Assembly (NCBI GenBank): GCA_920105625.2
Contig: OV050033.1
Coordinates: 15,024,001 to 15,088,000, forward strand
DNA length: 64,000 nt
Source of the DNA: Clusia tigrina
Taxonomy: Eukaryota > Arthropoda > Insecta > Diptera > Clusiidae
Direction of reading: 5' to 3'
In this document: in pieces, positions 1-11,342 of the stretch
Layout: each line of letters opens with the position of its first letter
How positions within the stretch are numbered: position 1 is the first letter of the stretch
Made by a program: the position numbers and the translations under genes
The notes under the pieces: model-generated
Databases searched by the model: none
What the model was told of the DNA's origin: nothing
What the model saw: only the letters and a program-made list of their open reading frames with translations

Positions 1-779
1 GTATGCGAACTCTTTGAAACGCTTGGATTACTTCAAGGAAAACTACAGAACAGAATTCTTGCTTTTTAAACGTGTTTTTATATGTGTCCTAGATACCAAT
101 TATTTGTAGGGAATGACTGCGGGCTTTCTAGTGATGTATTCTTTTTGCTGAATAGAACTCAAAACCTTTGCGTGCTGTTACTAAAAGATTAATTGGTTAA
201 TACAAATACGTTTTATATGGCTTCCTGGGAATTCAGAATTGAGCGAAAGACTTTCAACATATGGTAATGGACCACAGACCTTCATTATTGATGAAACTGT
301 TTTAGAGCTAATATGATTATCACATGAGTGTTATGCTATCAATAATTGATCTATCGGATGTTGATGCCAGAACAATCTTTGGCAGTTATAATGTTATAAT
401 AGTATATTGAAGCAATAATGTAAGGGATGTTGGGATTGGATTCATGATTAGATGAGATTAGCTGAGTTTTTTCTTCCTGATCTATGATTGGGCATAGATT
501 GTCTTTTTAGTGGAACGTAATAATTTGGGAACTACGAGTATAAGAGAACATGCCTCGATTTAAAATTTTTCCACATATGGAGGGCTGTATTTAATAGTGC
601 CCACCCAGTCAATCGACCTAGAGGTGTGCAATGATTGGCCACCCTTTCATAAGAAGTCAATTCAGAGAGCGTTTTTATGATACTATTACTAGATAAGAAG
701 ATTAAAAGAATAATGTAACCTTTGACCAGTTTCGAGCGTAATGGGGGTGGTTTGAATAGAAGTCCATCTAGGCAAGAAA
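1..779. other. Non-coding, nothing recognised
   Basis: AT-rich DNA left of the mariner remnant. Short frames have no recognisable protein. One TACGAGTA octamer ends at 540. Confidence 0.5.
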
Positions 780-1740
780 ACACCAATTTGCACGAAACCC
801 AATTCATTTCTCCACATAATCTCTTATCAGCTATATTCAATTTGTCCAATGATTTTCCAAAATTTCGATGCCCCTTCGATATACCGACGCTTTCAAAATT
901 GTCGTCCGTCTTAGCGATTACCTCTTAATTCGACCCAAATCTATTTCCTCCGAGCCATTTCTTTAATTTTGAAAACACATAATATTCATATAGTGCCATA
1001 ACTGGAGAATATGATGGATGAAAGACCATTTTATAGTGGAAGTCTTATAATTTTGTATTGAAGACTACGCACGTATGCGTCGGTGCATTGTCCTGGTGGA
1101 ACAAGAGTTTTTTCTATGAAAAATGCGATAGTTTTTGCTTCCAATCAGCGCCGAGTCGGTCCAAGAGTGCTGAGTAATAATCTCCACTGATCGTTTTACC
1201 ATCTTCAAGGTAATCGATATGAATGATTCCTACGCATCCTAAACGCCATCACCTTGTTGGCTGACAGACCCACGTTGACTCTCTCTGATTGTGATTTTTC
1301 AAGAGAATTCCACTGATTTAACTGTGATGTGTATTGTGATGAATCCATGTTTCGTCCATGGTTACCAAATGGCGTCTTTCTTACCTGGGTTTTCCTCCGA
1401 AACGGTGACACAACTGGCGACTGTGAGGAAATTCGCTGGTACCTTTCTGGCAGCGATCTCTGTCATTCCCAAATATTCATCCAATATATTCCCCACTCAT
1501 TAACATGAGATGCCCACAGTCTCAGCAAACTTCTTCACCTTCACACATCGATCGTCGTTTATATTGCCATGGATTCTTTCGACAATCTCTGGGGTGATTA
1601 TCACTCTTGGGCGCTCTGACCGCTCATCATCAAAAGTTTCTACTATGTTGTAGTTGACATCGAAATGGCAGAGTATGCAAAAATATCCATGATGCTGTGT
1701 AATGTCCTTCAATTCAACTGGACGAATTCTACTCTAAGAA
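780..1740 (-). pseudogene. Degenerate mariner-family transposase
   Basis: Broken frames on the minus strand read as a mariner transposase. Around 1712-1500 is the helix-turn-helix end (FDDERSERPRV...VKKFAETVGIS). At about 1330-1220 is WNSLEKSQSERVNVG. At 1098-1081 is the second catalytic Asp in HQDNAPTH. At about 1015-950 is YSPVMALYEYYVF followed by LKKWLGG. The expected third Asp (SPDLAPSDYY in the family) is Glu here, the first is not recognisable, and stops and frameshifts split it. It is dead. Terminal repeats were not found. Confidence 0.75.
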
Positions 1741-4235
1741 AATAGCCCCACAAAGGCCAAAACATGAAACAAAATGCACGAAATCTGAATGGACTTTCAT
1801 ATGAGTAAATCCACTGGAAATTACTGCCGACATTTACTACTCACTTTTATGTTGACCACGTTGACTTATGAAGCGAGGAAGTAATTTTTCCTCATTCGTG
1901 TGGTTTTTGCTGTTGTTTCTTTTAATGCCCGAATATGAACCTCACAAACATCTGACCGGAATGCGACTACAATTATAATTAAACTACACAACGTCATAAA
2001 ATTATAAAACACAAACAACCCGGTTCCCTCTTTAGAGAAAAAACAATTACGTGCCCCTGTGACATTAACCTGAATTCCTACAAAATTATGCGTTCTGTGC
2101 CTTCTCACCACCGGGTTTGGTGTTCTGTTTTTTTGGGACACTTCTCTTCACAACAATGGACTTTGATTTGCTCATGAGACGTGCGTAGGGAGGGCGTATG
2201 TGTATATGTGTGTGTGCACTTCCAGTGCGATTTGAGGTTGGTGACAAAGAATTGGGGTCAGTTGTTTATTCGTCAGTGGCTTTATTTTGCACCACTTTAT
2301 CAGATGCACACGTACACGGTTTAGTGCCTAAGCAGATGTGTGTGTGTGTTGAGGTGTGCATGTGTGAATATGTGTGCGTACGCAAAAAGTTGATGTGAAA
2401 CGGAAATGCGATAATTGCCAACATTTCTCACAACATCACAAAGAAACGTACGCATGCAGTTGTGCTGATAAAAGGCTTTAAAGTTGAGTTACTCGTTGAG
2501 TCGGCTCTTGAAAGGAAGTCCGCTGAGTACTTTGCCACGTGGTACATGGCCATAGCGAAATGCATGCCATTGGCGGAAGTCTTCGGCAAGGGCTCAAAAA
2601 AGTCGAAAAGTCTTTTGCAGTTTGGATTTAATTAAATTAATAATTTATTTACTAAATAAATAAATAAATTTACTTGTATATGAACGACGTTATTCATTTA
2701 TACTCATATACTAAATTATATTTATAAAATAATTTTTTATTTTTTCCTACTCATAAATCAGATGTGCTCCAAATGAACTCCTGAAGCGGAAAAATCAGGC
2801 GCAAGTCAACAAAAATTCTAAACGCTTGTATCGTGCTTCCCGTTTCACCCTGGTCACTTTAGTGCACGCGATATACCAAAAAATGGCAGACTGCAATAAC
2901 TACAAAAATAATAAATAAAATAAACTAATATAAAGAAAGAAGTCGGCAGCAGCCGCACTACAAAAACCAGGGAAAGAGCCGAAAGGTAACAATCTGGGTC
3001 AGCAGAAAAATAATAAAACATTAACTAAATTGCCGCTTGTACACCTACGGGAAGAGGAAGGAAGTTCAACACACAAAAGTCGCCAACATCGTTGTTGGGG
3101 GCAGCAGGATAGGAAGTGCGACCAGTGCCGGCACAGGGAGGAAAAAAGTATCGGGAAAACTGCACGTAACACTTGACACCGGCCTGGAGTGTAAATGCCG
3201 GGGCACTCAGTGCTGCTGCAGGGACACTGCTGCGACCGGCACTCCACGGAAATTACGAGTACACCAGCATTTCGGTACGACTCTTATTATCATAGATTTC
3301 AACAGTCGCAGGAACTGGGTTAAGTGAGTGAGAACAATTTACTTTATGATTTGTGGGCTCCTGTCAAGGCAAGAAAAACGCTTTCATACTCCCAAGTAAG
3401 CTGAAAATAATTGTTATTATGCTGGAGAATGTCACAGGAAAAATGCTTTAGTTTATTTCTCATATTTTAATGTTGTGCCAAAAGAAAAACAGGAAAAGTG
3501 TCACGCTTGTTCTGCTCATTTAAATGGGGAAGTATTTAAGTTACACTTCATTATACGAGAATGCAGCAGAATGAGCGGCGGCAGAGATCCATGCCTGAGA
3601 GTTAGAAGCGGAAGTTATGGAAATATGTATTCAAGGAAGTTCAAAGTTAATGCTGTACTTCATTCCTTCTTAAGCGAGAGTTAGAAGCGGAAGTTATGGA
3701 AATATGTATTCAAGGAAGTTTAAAGTTAATGCTGTACTTCATTCCTTCTTAAGCGATACACAAGAATGACTCATTTCATGACAACCCGAATAGAAATGAA
3801 GGAGTTTTTGCATCTCTACAATCAGAACACATTCCAAGCAACTCAAATTCCTAGCATTAGGCCATTAGTGGGGAAACTTTCTGTTAGGGCTGACGCGATG
3901 TTGTTAGACTGTATATAAAAAGTTATGGTATTGAAGGCTTTTATAGGAACTTGTAGAATTTGTTTGTTTTGTGGGTGCAATTATTTCGACTGCCATCGTT
4001 CAAAAGTCAAATATTAATTTTGTAAAGTAGTTTCGATCTTTACATTAAATTTGCTTTGACAAAAGGATTGTTTAAAATTGCAACCGCATGGTCAATTCGT
4101 GCAAATTTCTTTAATAAATTTGTGTTCTGTTCCCCAAAGTTATGGAGTTGTTTTATAGGGAAATTGTGTTCAGTGATTACGCTGATCTCTGGATTGATTG
4201 TTAATAAGTAGAATATCCTTCTATGGTATAAAATT
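1741..4235. other. Non-coding stretch
   Basis: It contains TG-rich DNA (2195-2390) and the 79-bp duplication, but no recognisable gene. It may be intron of the TOGARAM-type gene if that gene's later exons lie further left. Confidence 0.5.
3597..3754. repeat. 79-bp perfect-register direct duplication
   Basis: 3597-3675 and 3676-3754 are near identical (GAGAGTTAGAAGCGGAAGTT start); one C/T change is seen (AGTTCAAAG against AGTTTAAAG). Confidence 0.9.
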
Positions 4236-4455
4236 TTGTGACAATAAAGTATATTGTCAATTTGAGATATGGGTATAACAATGCTACCCTTGAGTGCAAA
4301 ATGAAACACTGATGAAACTTCAAATGGCTCTAACTTTTATACTGTGCGTAATACACCTATCAAAGTTTCAAATGCTGTAACTTTTTACTGGAGCGTCATA
4401 AAACCTTGAAATTTTATGGCAATAAAGTACTTTTATGACAATAAAGTAATATTTA
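4236..4455. repeat. Satellite-like dispersed repeat, locus 1
   Basis: It contains TGACAATA-AAGTA-TATTGTCA (4239-4259), TAACTTTTATACTGTG (4331) and ACTTTTTACTGGAGCGTCAT, shared with loci near 50.6 and 52.3 kb. No coding potential. Confidence 0.75.
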
Positions 4456-4499
4456 TAGAAAATAATCCACTATCTATATAAAAATGCACTGTTGGGTCA

Positions 4500-4830
4500 T
4501 CGGAACTGGGCCAAGATCAATGGACAATTTCGTTCGAAATAAAAATGGCATTGGATCGGACGAGATGTGGTGTCAAGTGAATGGCGCTACTGCAACCACA
4601 ACTATATGCTTCTTAAAAGCACAATTTGGTGGTGATGATGATTCGGTGAAGTAGACCAGAATCATGCTATTTGACATTTGTAGAGTATTTTCTATAGTTC
4701 TACATGAAGTCACTAGTTTATGCTGATATCCCTTATGGTTGAAGTTATTCGCGACTTACAGCAATCATAACTCGAAAAGTAGTCAACAATTTCCTTCCAG
4801 ATTAAGTATCGTTAGAAACAGCTACGGTAG
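4500..4830 (+). pseudogene. Strongly degenerate mariner-like (rosa-type) transposase scrap
   Basis: Across frames one reads NGATATTTICFLK, then PESCYLTFVEYFL, a stop, and YMKSLVYA. These line up with the conserved family pattern of GATCHTA and PPRSCDLTPLDYFLWGY-KxxVYA, also seen in the copy near 60.6 kb. It has stops and frameshifts and is decayed. Confidence 0.5.
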
Positions 4831-5047
4831 CTAATGAGTGAAATCATATTAAAATTGCTTAAATCAGCATTTAAAATAAAAATAAACTTATAAAAGAATG
4901 AGTTTTTTGTTCCATTTTATTCAATCAAACTATGTTTAAATATATATTTGTTTATATATCTATTTTTTATATCAGGGAGCTGAAGGCCCTGGCAGCTAGT
5001 GCTCCCCTTACAATGTAAAATAATAATTAAGTTATTGTTTTTCAAGT

Positions 5048-5256
5048 AATAATAATAATAATAATATATCAGGGACCATAATGAATTATGTGCAACGGTT
5101 TCTGAGAATGAGAACTAGCATCTAAGGCCCTCAATTAGAAGATACAATAAGTTAAAAACTAACCATAATTCGATATTGTGATTTCTGAACTGGATATTAT
5201 TCGAACCAACGATTGCTAGAATATCATGCTTACTACTAGACTAGGAGTGCCGATAT
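5048..5256 (-). mobile_element. tRNA-derived SINE, diverged copy
   Basis: The tail TAATAATAATAATAATAAT is at 5048-5066. The body matches the copy near 17.2 kb (GAATGAGAACTAGC against GAATGAGTACTAGC). The minus-strand A box TAGTCTAGTAG (5243-5233) and B box GGTTCGAA (5207-5200) lie in the same order. No clear target-site duplication was seen. Confidence 0.65.
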
Positions 5257-7442
5257 GATTGTGTATATATTTCATATTAAAAGAGATCCCCCAGTTAGTA
5301 CCGTTGGTGAATTATAACTAATGACCATTGTTAAGAATATTTATCACATTCTATCCCACTGTGTTTACCTCCAATACTTCTACTGTATTTACTTACAATA
5401 CTTCTTTACTTAAGTACACACATGCTACATGTACAAACATATGTATACTATTAATAAAGTTAGTTCTCTACAAACACTCAAACCTTTCGGTCTAGTTTTA
5501 TCAACCATCATTATAAACATAACTAGACTGACTCTTCAAATGAATGAACCAATTTGGAGTGAATCTATAATTGTTCCCGAAATATGTTGCAACAATTATG
5601 GACAACACACATATCATTTCTCAATATCCATCTATGGGAAACTCTTGGGTACACCATTAAGGCGTACCTTATATAAAGTCAATTCTACATATGCTTTTTC
5701 CTTATGCTCCACTTTATTAATGAGTAACTTCTAGAAAAGTTGTCATTTGATATACTAAATTTTTATTACAGGACTGCGACACAAACGGGAGTTCTTCTCC
5801 TATGCACTCCTCTTAAAAGCCTTTGTATATAAAATAATTGCTTGGTGCTCGCAGTTTAATTGGGTTAAAAGTGTATTTTAAAAATGTGGGTATCGCAAAT
5901 TTCCCGCCATATCTGAAATGGCATCGAATGACCAACCGCAACGAATTCGGGTCACACAACAATTCTCAAATGCATCAATTAAAATGTGTACAAAAGGTAC
6001 GTATTAATTCAATTATGCTTGTGACTGAGTCCCCACCCCGACACTCAACTGAAAATGTTAGTCGCACTTAGTCAGATGCTTACAAAATATATATAAAATA
6101 TATGAAAATCATTTTTCTACATTTCCTCACATTCAGCATAAACTAAGCTGACCACTTCGGGAGTGGTTCTTTTTTAACAATCTTGTAAATAGTTTGTTTT
6201 GCTGTGTTTTTCTCCTTTTATATGCAATTTTATTTGAATTTGATAATTGACGTGCACGCGATGTTGGTGCCCAGCGCAATCGGAAAATGTGTTTGCGAAC
6301 TTGCCCGCGGAAAGTAAGCAAGTAAACACATTTGGTGCAATTTTCGTTTATGAAGAGTTGAGTGGGACCAGTTCATTAACCCAGATCCTGCAGTTTTACA
6401 GACCACTTCAGGTCAACTGGTTCCGAATTGTTCCAATCTCCCAATGTCCCCAGCTCTGGATTTGTGTGATGAATATGATTGTGTATTAAAATTGAAAAGA
6501 ACTGAACACTTGATGTATTTTTTGTAGAGTTTAAAAATTGGGGGTTTCTATTCTTTTGATGAGTTTTTACTTTACACTTCTCTACATAGCAAATTTTGAT
6601 CCTTTTTAGCATATTGAGTCATGAAGGAGTTGAACCGTTTTTGCCAGTAGCTTCAAGTAATTTTTTTAGAACTACTTAAAAATTTTTTTGCACGAGCATC
6701 TGTCGAATGAAATTTATAATCACTTCCTCCGCAAGGCTCGCGAGAGGTGGGAAAACACTGCGACACCTGCCATTTCGAGAATGATGTGGCCTGATTACAG
6801 TGCAATAAGAACTAACCATCTTCTCAATAAACCAAGATACACAGTTAACTTCCTGCCCGGGTCATTGGACACGCTGAAAAAATGGGCATTCCGTTCACTG
6901 CTCATTGCAGGAGCTGTAAAGACCCACAGGAGAAAGAACTTTCAGATCTAATTTAGAACTTTCAGATCTATCCAAATTTGCTAACAACTCCGGCTGATTG
7001 TCAATGTTACAAATGTACATTATCATTTTTTGAGCTCGCGAGGACAAAGCAATAAAAGGCAAAGGCAACAAAACGGCAATATTGAGGTTAATGCCTCTTC
7101 CACCGTTAAAGAAGTTACCCACACACATTTCTCAACCTCAACCTCTCAACATTATTGAAGTGTCAACTATCTAAAAAGTAACAAAATAACTTAATTTTAC
7201 TGGAAGTAATCCTAACAATTAACGGAATAAATTCCTGTCAACCACCCACAGACTTGCAGACAACAAAATTGACTTCAATTGAGTTTCCATTAATCAACCT
7301 CCCGCAACTCTTCCTCCACTAAGTGCGTAACTCCACTGGTAAATGTAGATTGCTATAAATACGCTTTGCTGAATGTGTGTCGACAACTTTTAATACTATT
7401 TAAAGCTAATGAGTTGGACATCGTCTGAACTCAGCGTGTTGC

Positions 7443-7461
7443 TCTTATCTCCGAGATAAGA
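7443..7461. promoter_or_regulatory. Palindromic double GATA site
   Basis: TCTTATCTC and GAGATAAGA are perfect inverted arms separated by one base, each holding the AGATAAG core bound by GATA factors. It is within non-coding DNA; regulatory use is inferred. Confidence 0.35.
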
Positions 7462-7798
7462 ACGCAATCGACTGCAACGTTTTGCTTGGTTGTGTACGCG
7501 GATTGTAATTACACGACCCGCAGTCTGCAGTAAACTATTGAAAAATGGTCATAAAAATAATACATTCATATACGTATTTATGGTGGCGATACCACCGATC
7601 CATACACATGCATACAACACACACACGCATATATATATGTACTATGCTTATATCGTATCCGCATTTATAAGTTACTCGTATGATGTGTTTCAGACTAAGT
7701 ATCCTACTGACCCAGTTAACAGCCGTTGGTTTGGATTGTGTGCAGCGGATACTGTACTCTGAGCTCCGTATGGGAGCGCTTATAAATGCATGTACAAG

Positions 7799-7829
7799 TG
7801 TGTGTGTGTGTGTGTGTGTATGTGTGTGG
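7799..7829. repeat. TG dinucleotide microsatellite
   Basis: Run of about ten TG units with a TA interruption near 7819. Confidence 0.9.
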
Positions 7830-10800
7830 GTTTTTGGTATTATTATTGGTCATGCATGTGAAATTATTGCTTGAGTATATTCTTCAATATACGGTGTTGC
7901 ATACTTTTTGGCTCCATAAATGAGAGTGCGTGTAAAATAAGGTAAGCAGCAAATTGCATGAACCCAGTAGGAATTAATATCAATGCGTCGTTATTTTCCC
8001 TGATGATATGTGTACATATGTTAAGATCAATAATATTTACATCACAAAGTGCCTTAGGGCAAGAGTCATAAGGAGCTCTTGGTTGACTTGTCGTCAAAGA
8101 AAGGTCACTTATGGAAGTCCTTTTGAAACTAAATTAAATTGTGGAATTCCTGGCACCTATTCCGATTCGATTTAAACCAATTTTTCTTCTTCAGCTTTAT
8201 TCTGCACCTGTTTAGAGACGATGAAAGGTCTCTAGCATAGATAGTATGTGCAATTTACATGCAAGCTCATCATTTAGAATGCAACGGAGGCTTTCGGATG
8301 TGGTCATATCTACTTAACAAATTAAATATTTGGAATTTATGAGGGAGTAAGTAACTAATATGTTACTAAATATAGCTTCCACTACAAAATCATAGACTTA
8401 CTTCCAAACAGAGAAAATTGGGTGAACAGCAAACACAAAAGTTTTGAATATTTTGTTACTATACTGATTATAGAGATGTGAAACAAAGAAGCAGTGAGTG
8501 AGAAAAAGACACCCAAGATCCCAGCCTTCGTAGAGTAGTACACTATAATCATCTGAAGCCCACACTCTACAATGTGCACCACATTAGTTTCAGCGAAGGT
8601 GAAGACTGGCGGAAACGAAGGAGTTTGGGCGCCAGTTAATGGAGTAATATAGAGAGTTATTTTATATTAGTTTGATTATAGGAAAGACAATTTTATATCT
8701 GAGCTCTGACTTAAAGACAGAATGAGGACATCGATAATTAGTACGAAGACGGACACTATGTCACTATGTCATGATTAAACATGGAAATATTATATTAAAT
8801 TTGTGTGTCAGAATATCCGACATGCGTTACTATAGGTATCTGGTTATCCGAATATCAGTTGAATAGGAATAGGGCCCCTTCTGTCATACTATGAGTGATA
8901 CCTGATGTTTCTATCTCATTTGCACTAATGGAAAAATTTCTTGTATAGACAAGAACACTTTGGAAAGCACCAATTCACTACAACTAGGCCGAGTAAAACA
9001 GTACTGAGTAGGCCACGAGTTGTAGACAGTGGCGATAAGAAGCGATTTACGTATAAAACTGAAACTAAGAGAACAATTGTATTAAATGGAACCTTAATAA
9101 CTATTATTTGAAGGTCACATTTTGTTAATGAAAGTTATTTTCATTAACGCCAACCAATGAAACAAAAGATTTTGTGTTACTTTACACAATCCAGTGATGT
9201 GAACTACCAAATGATTTTCGTGACCATATATTTTGAATATAGATTTGAATGTATGAAGAGTTCGGGAACAAATAGGAGGATACTTACATATACTATGATA
9301 GTACTGTGGTTCTACTTGTAGCAAACACATATGAGATCCAATCAAAATTGCTAAAGGTCTGCTACTACTGATATATAATATAGAACAGCTTCATCCTCAA
9401 GTATATTAAATATTAAAATTTCATGTCATTCTGACAGGTAGTTTCAAACTCAGCTGTTCAAATTCATAGATAACTCGATAGTGCTAGAAAAAATGGATGA
9501 AATAGTTATTTCGTTCTAATACAAGAAAGTTTTCAACCAGCCCTTGCGTAAAATATAACAAAGTGTTCGACTAACGAAGACGATATACCGCTTTGTACAG
9601 ATCTCCCAAGCCGATAGCTGTAGTTCTGTCCATTAGGACCAAAAACGCTGGGTGTTTTCTTCAATCTGTATAGTACTAAGGAATACGAGTATAAGATACC
9701 AAACTTTTATTAGAGAAGAGTCGAGATGTGAGCTTCTCATTCCAGAGACTGACAGAGACTATTCAGTCTCTGACAGAGACATTTGAAGACGTAATAGTTT
9801 TGATCCCGAACTCTTTAGACTGCTTCGATAGCATCACCGTTTCCTCTACACTTTGATCACGTATGACTATATTTCCACCTGGGATGCGCACAACTGCATA
9901 AAAACACACAATTATTCTGAGTAAAAGTTTTATGCTGACTTTGTGGAACTTTTAACGCTCCCCTCTTCACGCCGCTTCATAATTTAATAGCGCATATTTC
10001 TGAATTTATACTCGTAAGTTATTGACACAGTTTTTATTTATATTTAGTTCCTCTGGCGCAGTAGAGTCACTCACTTTCTCTCCTGTGCTGCCGTGTTTAC
10101 TTTTCTGCTGCCAGCGGGGTTGTGACGTCCATAAATTTAACTCATCGGGGGGTATGAGTTTATGATATATGTTAATATTTACGAGTATCCACACACAATT
10201 GATTCCCGTCATCCCCTGATTGAGTTTGTTCAGCTCCATTTGTTTATCTATGCTGCCGCTCAGGCAGTTGGGCTACAAAACCTTGTTAAACCCCCTTCTT
10301 TGAATTCAATGGAAAAATGTGATAAGCTATTTTCTATATTTCAGATCAAAACATTCTTGGTTAGTTACATAGCCGTCAGGAAGCTTTACCGCACAATTCC
10401 ACTGAAGTCAAAAAGAAGTCACAATCGTTGATTGGAAGCAGCCGATGTCGAAACTGTGACTTCTATATGCCTGCTAGAAGAAATCCCTCCACGAAGAAAA
10501 TTAATTTTCTGGATTTCACATTATTCCTTCAAACGATCGACGTATAGTTTAATGTTATATGATATCCTACCAATTGTTTGACGGACATATTTCGAAACAT
10601 TGGAAAGGTGGCGTATTCTATTCTATTGAGCCAATTCATCAGCACAACCAAAATCTCTGAGAATTGAATTATAAACCCCTTCAAGGGTTGATCTGAAGAA
10701 CCAACCACTTCAAAGTCTCAACTTGGCACCTAGGGACTTTTTTCTGTACCCATTCAAAAAAGATAAATTCATCGAATTGGAATTTAAAATTTAAACTGGC

Positions 10801-11336
10801 GATAGATAGATAGATTCAGGCTGGGGTTCCCCAGTGATTTCTGGGCTGACTGCTTTAAATGAATGTACTGGAACGTTTTTGAAATGTTTACCACTTAGTT
10901 GGAATATGATAATTGTGACAACAATTAATTTTGAAGGAAAGAGTGATCAGAACTGGAAACCGGAGTCTTCGGTTGGAAAAGGAAGACTCATTGAAAGCAC
11001 CGGTCTGCGTGAAAGTTGAACCCGCTCACTACTTATCTTTTGTGCATTGTATGAAAAGTTTATAAAACGCTTTATGAATATTTTCCTAAAGAGGTGAGAT
11101 TGAGACTTCCTTATACTATAAACCAATTTTAGACACACTTCAGGCATTTCTTTATATCCCGTTAAATCATCATAAGATAAAAGGTAAGTCCTGGTTTTCG
11201 AACTGATAAGACAATATTTCTCATTTGTCAGTAATAAAATACGCTTAGAATATAAACTCCCTTCGTCATTAGTTAACAGAGACTATGAGAAACTTGTTTA
11301 CCTGCTAAAAAAAGGTATATAAATATAGTTTTCCAA

Positions 11337-11342
11337 ACTCAC
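11337..11342 (-). other. Splice donor ending the TOGARAM exon
   Basis: The minus strand reads TCTGGG then GTGAGT, a consensus donor. It falls exactly after a complete Gly codon (phase 0), and the reading frame turns to low-quality residues and then a stop at 11298 beyond it. No matching downstream coding exon is recognised between 1 and 11297. Confidence 0.8.

Larger units (their letters stand above)
5257..11297. other. Non-coding stretch left of the TOGARAM exon
   Basis: No TOG-like or other conserved frame was found on either strand. It holds the GATA palindrome, a TG microsatellite and four TACTCGTA-type octamers (7673, 9684, 10009, 10180). It is most simply read as intron following the donor at 11342. 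Confidence 0.5.

Noticed and set aside
7350..7362. TATA-box promoter (CTATAAATAC)
   Set aside because: No initiator, transcript frame or gene follows at the expected distance; AT-rich DNA gives such words often.
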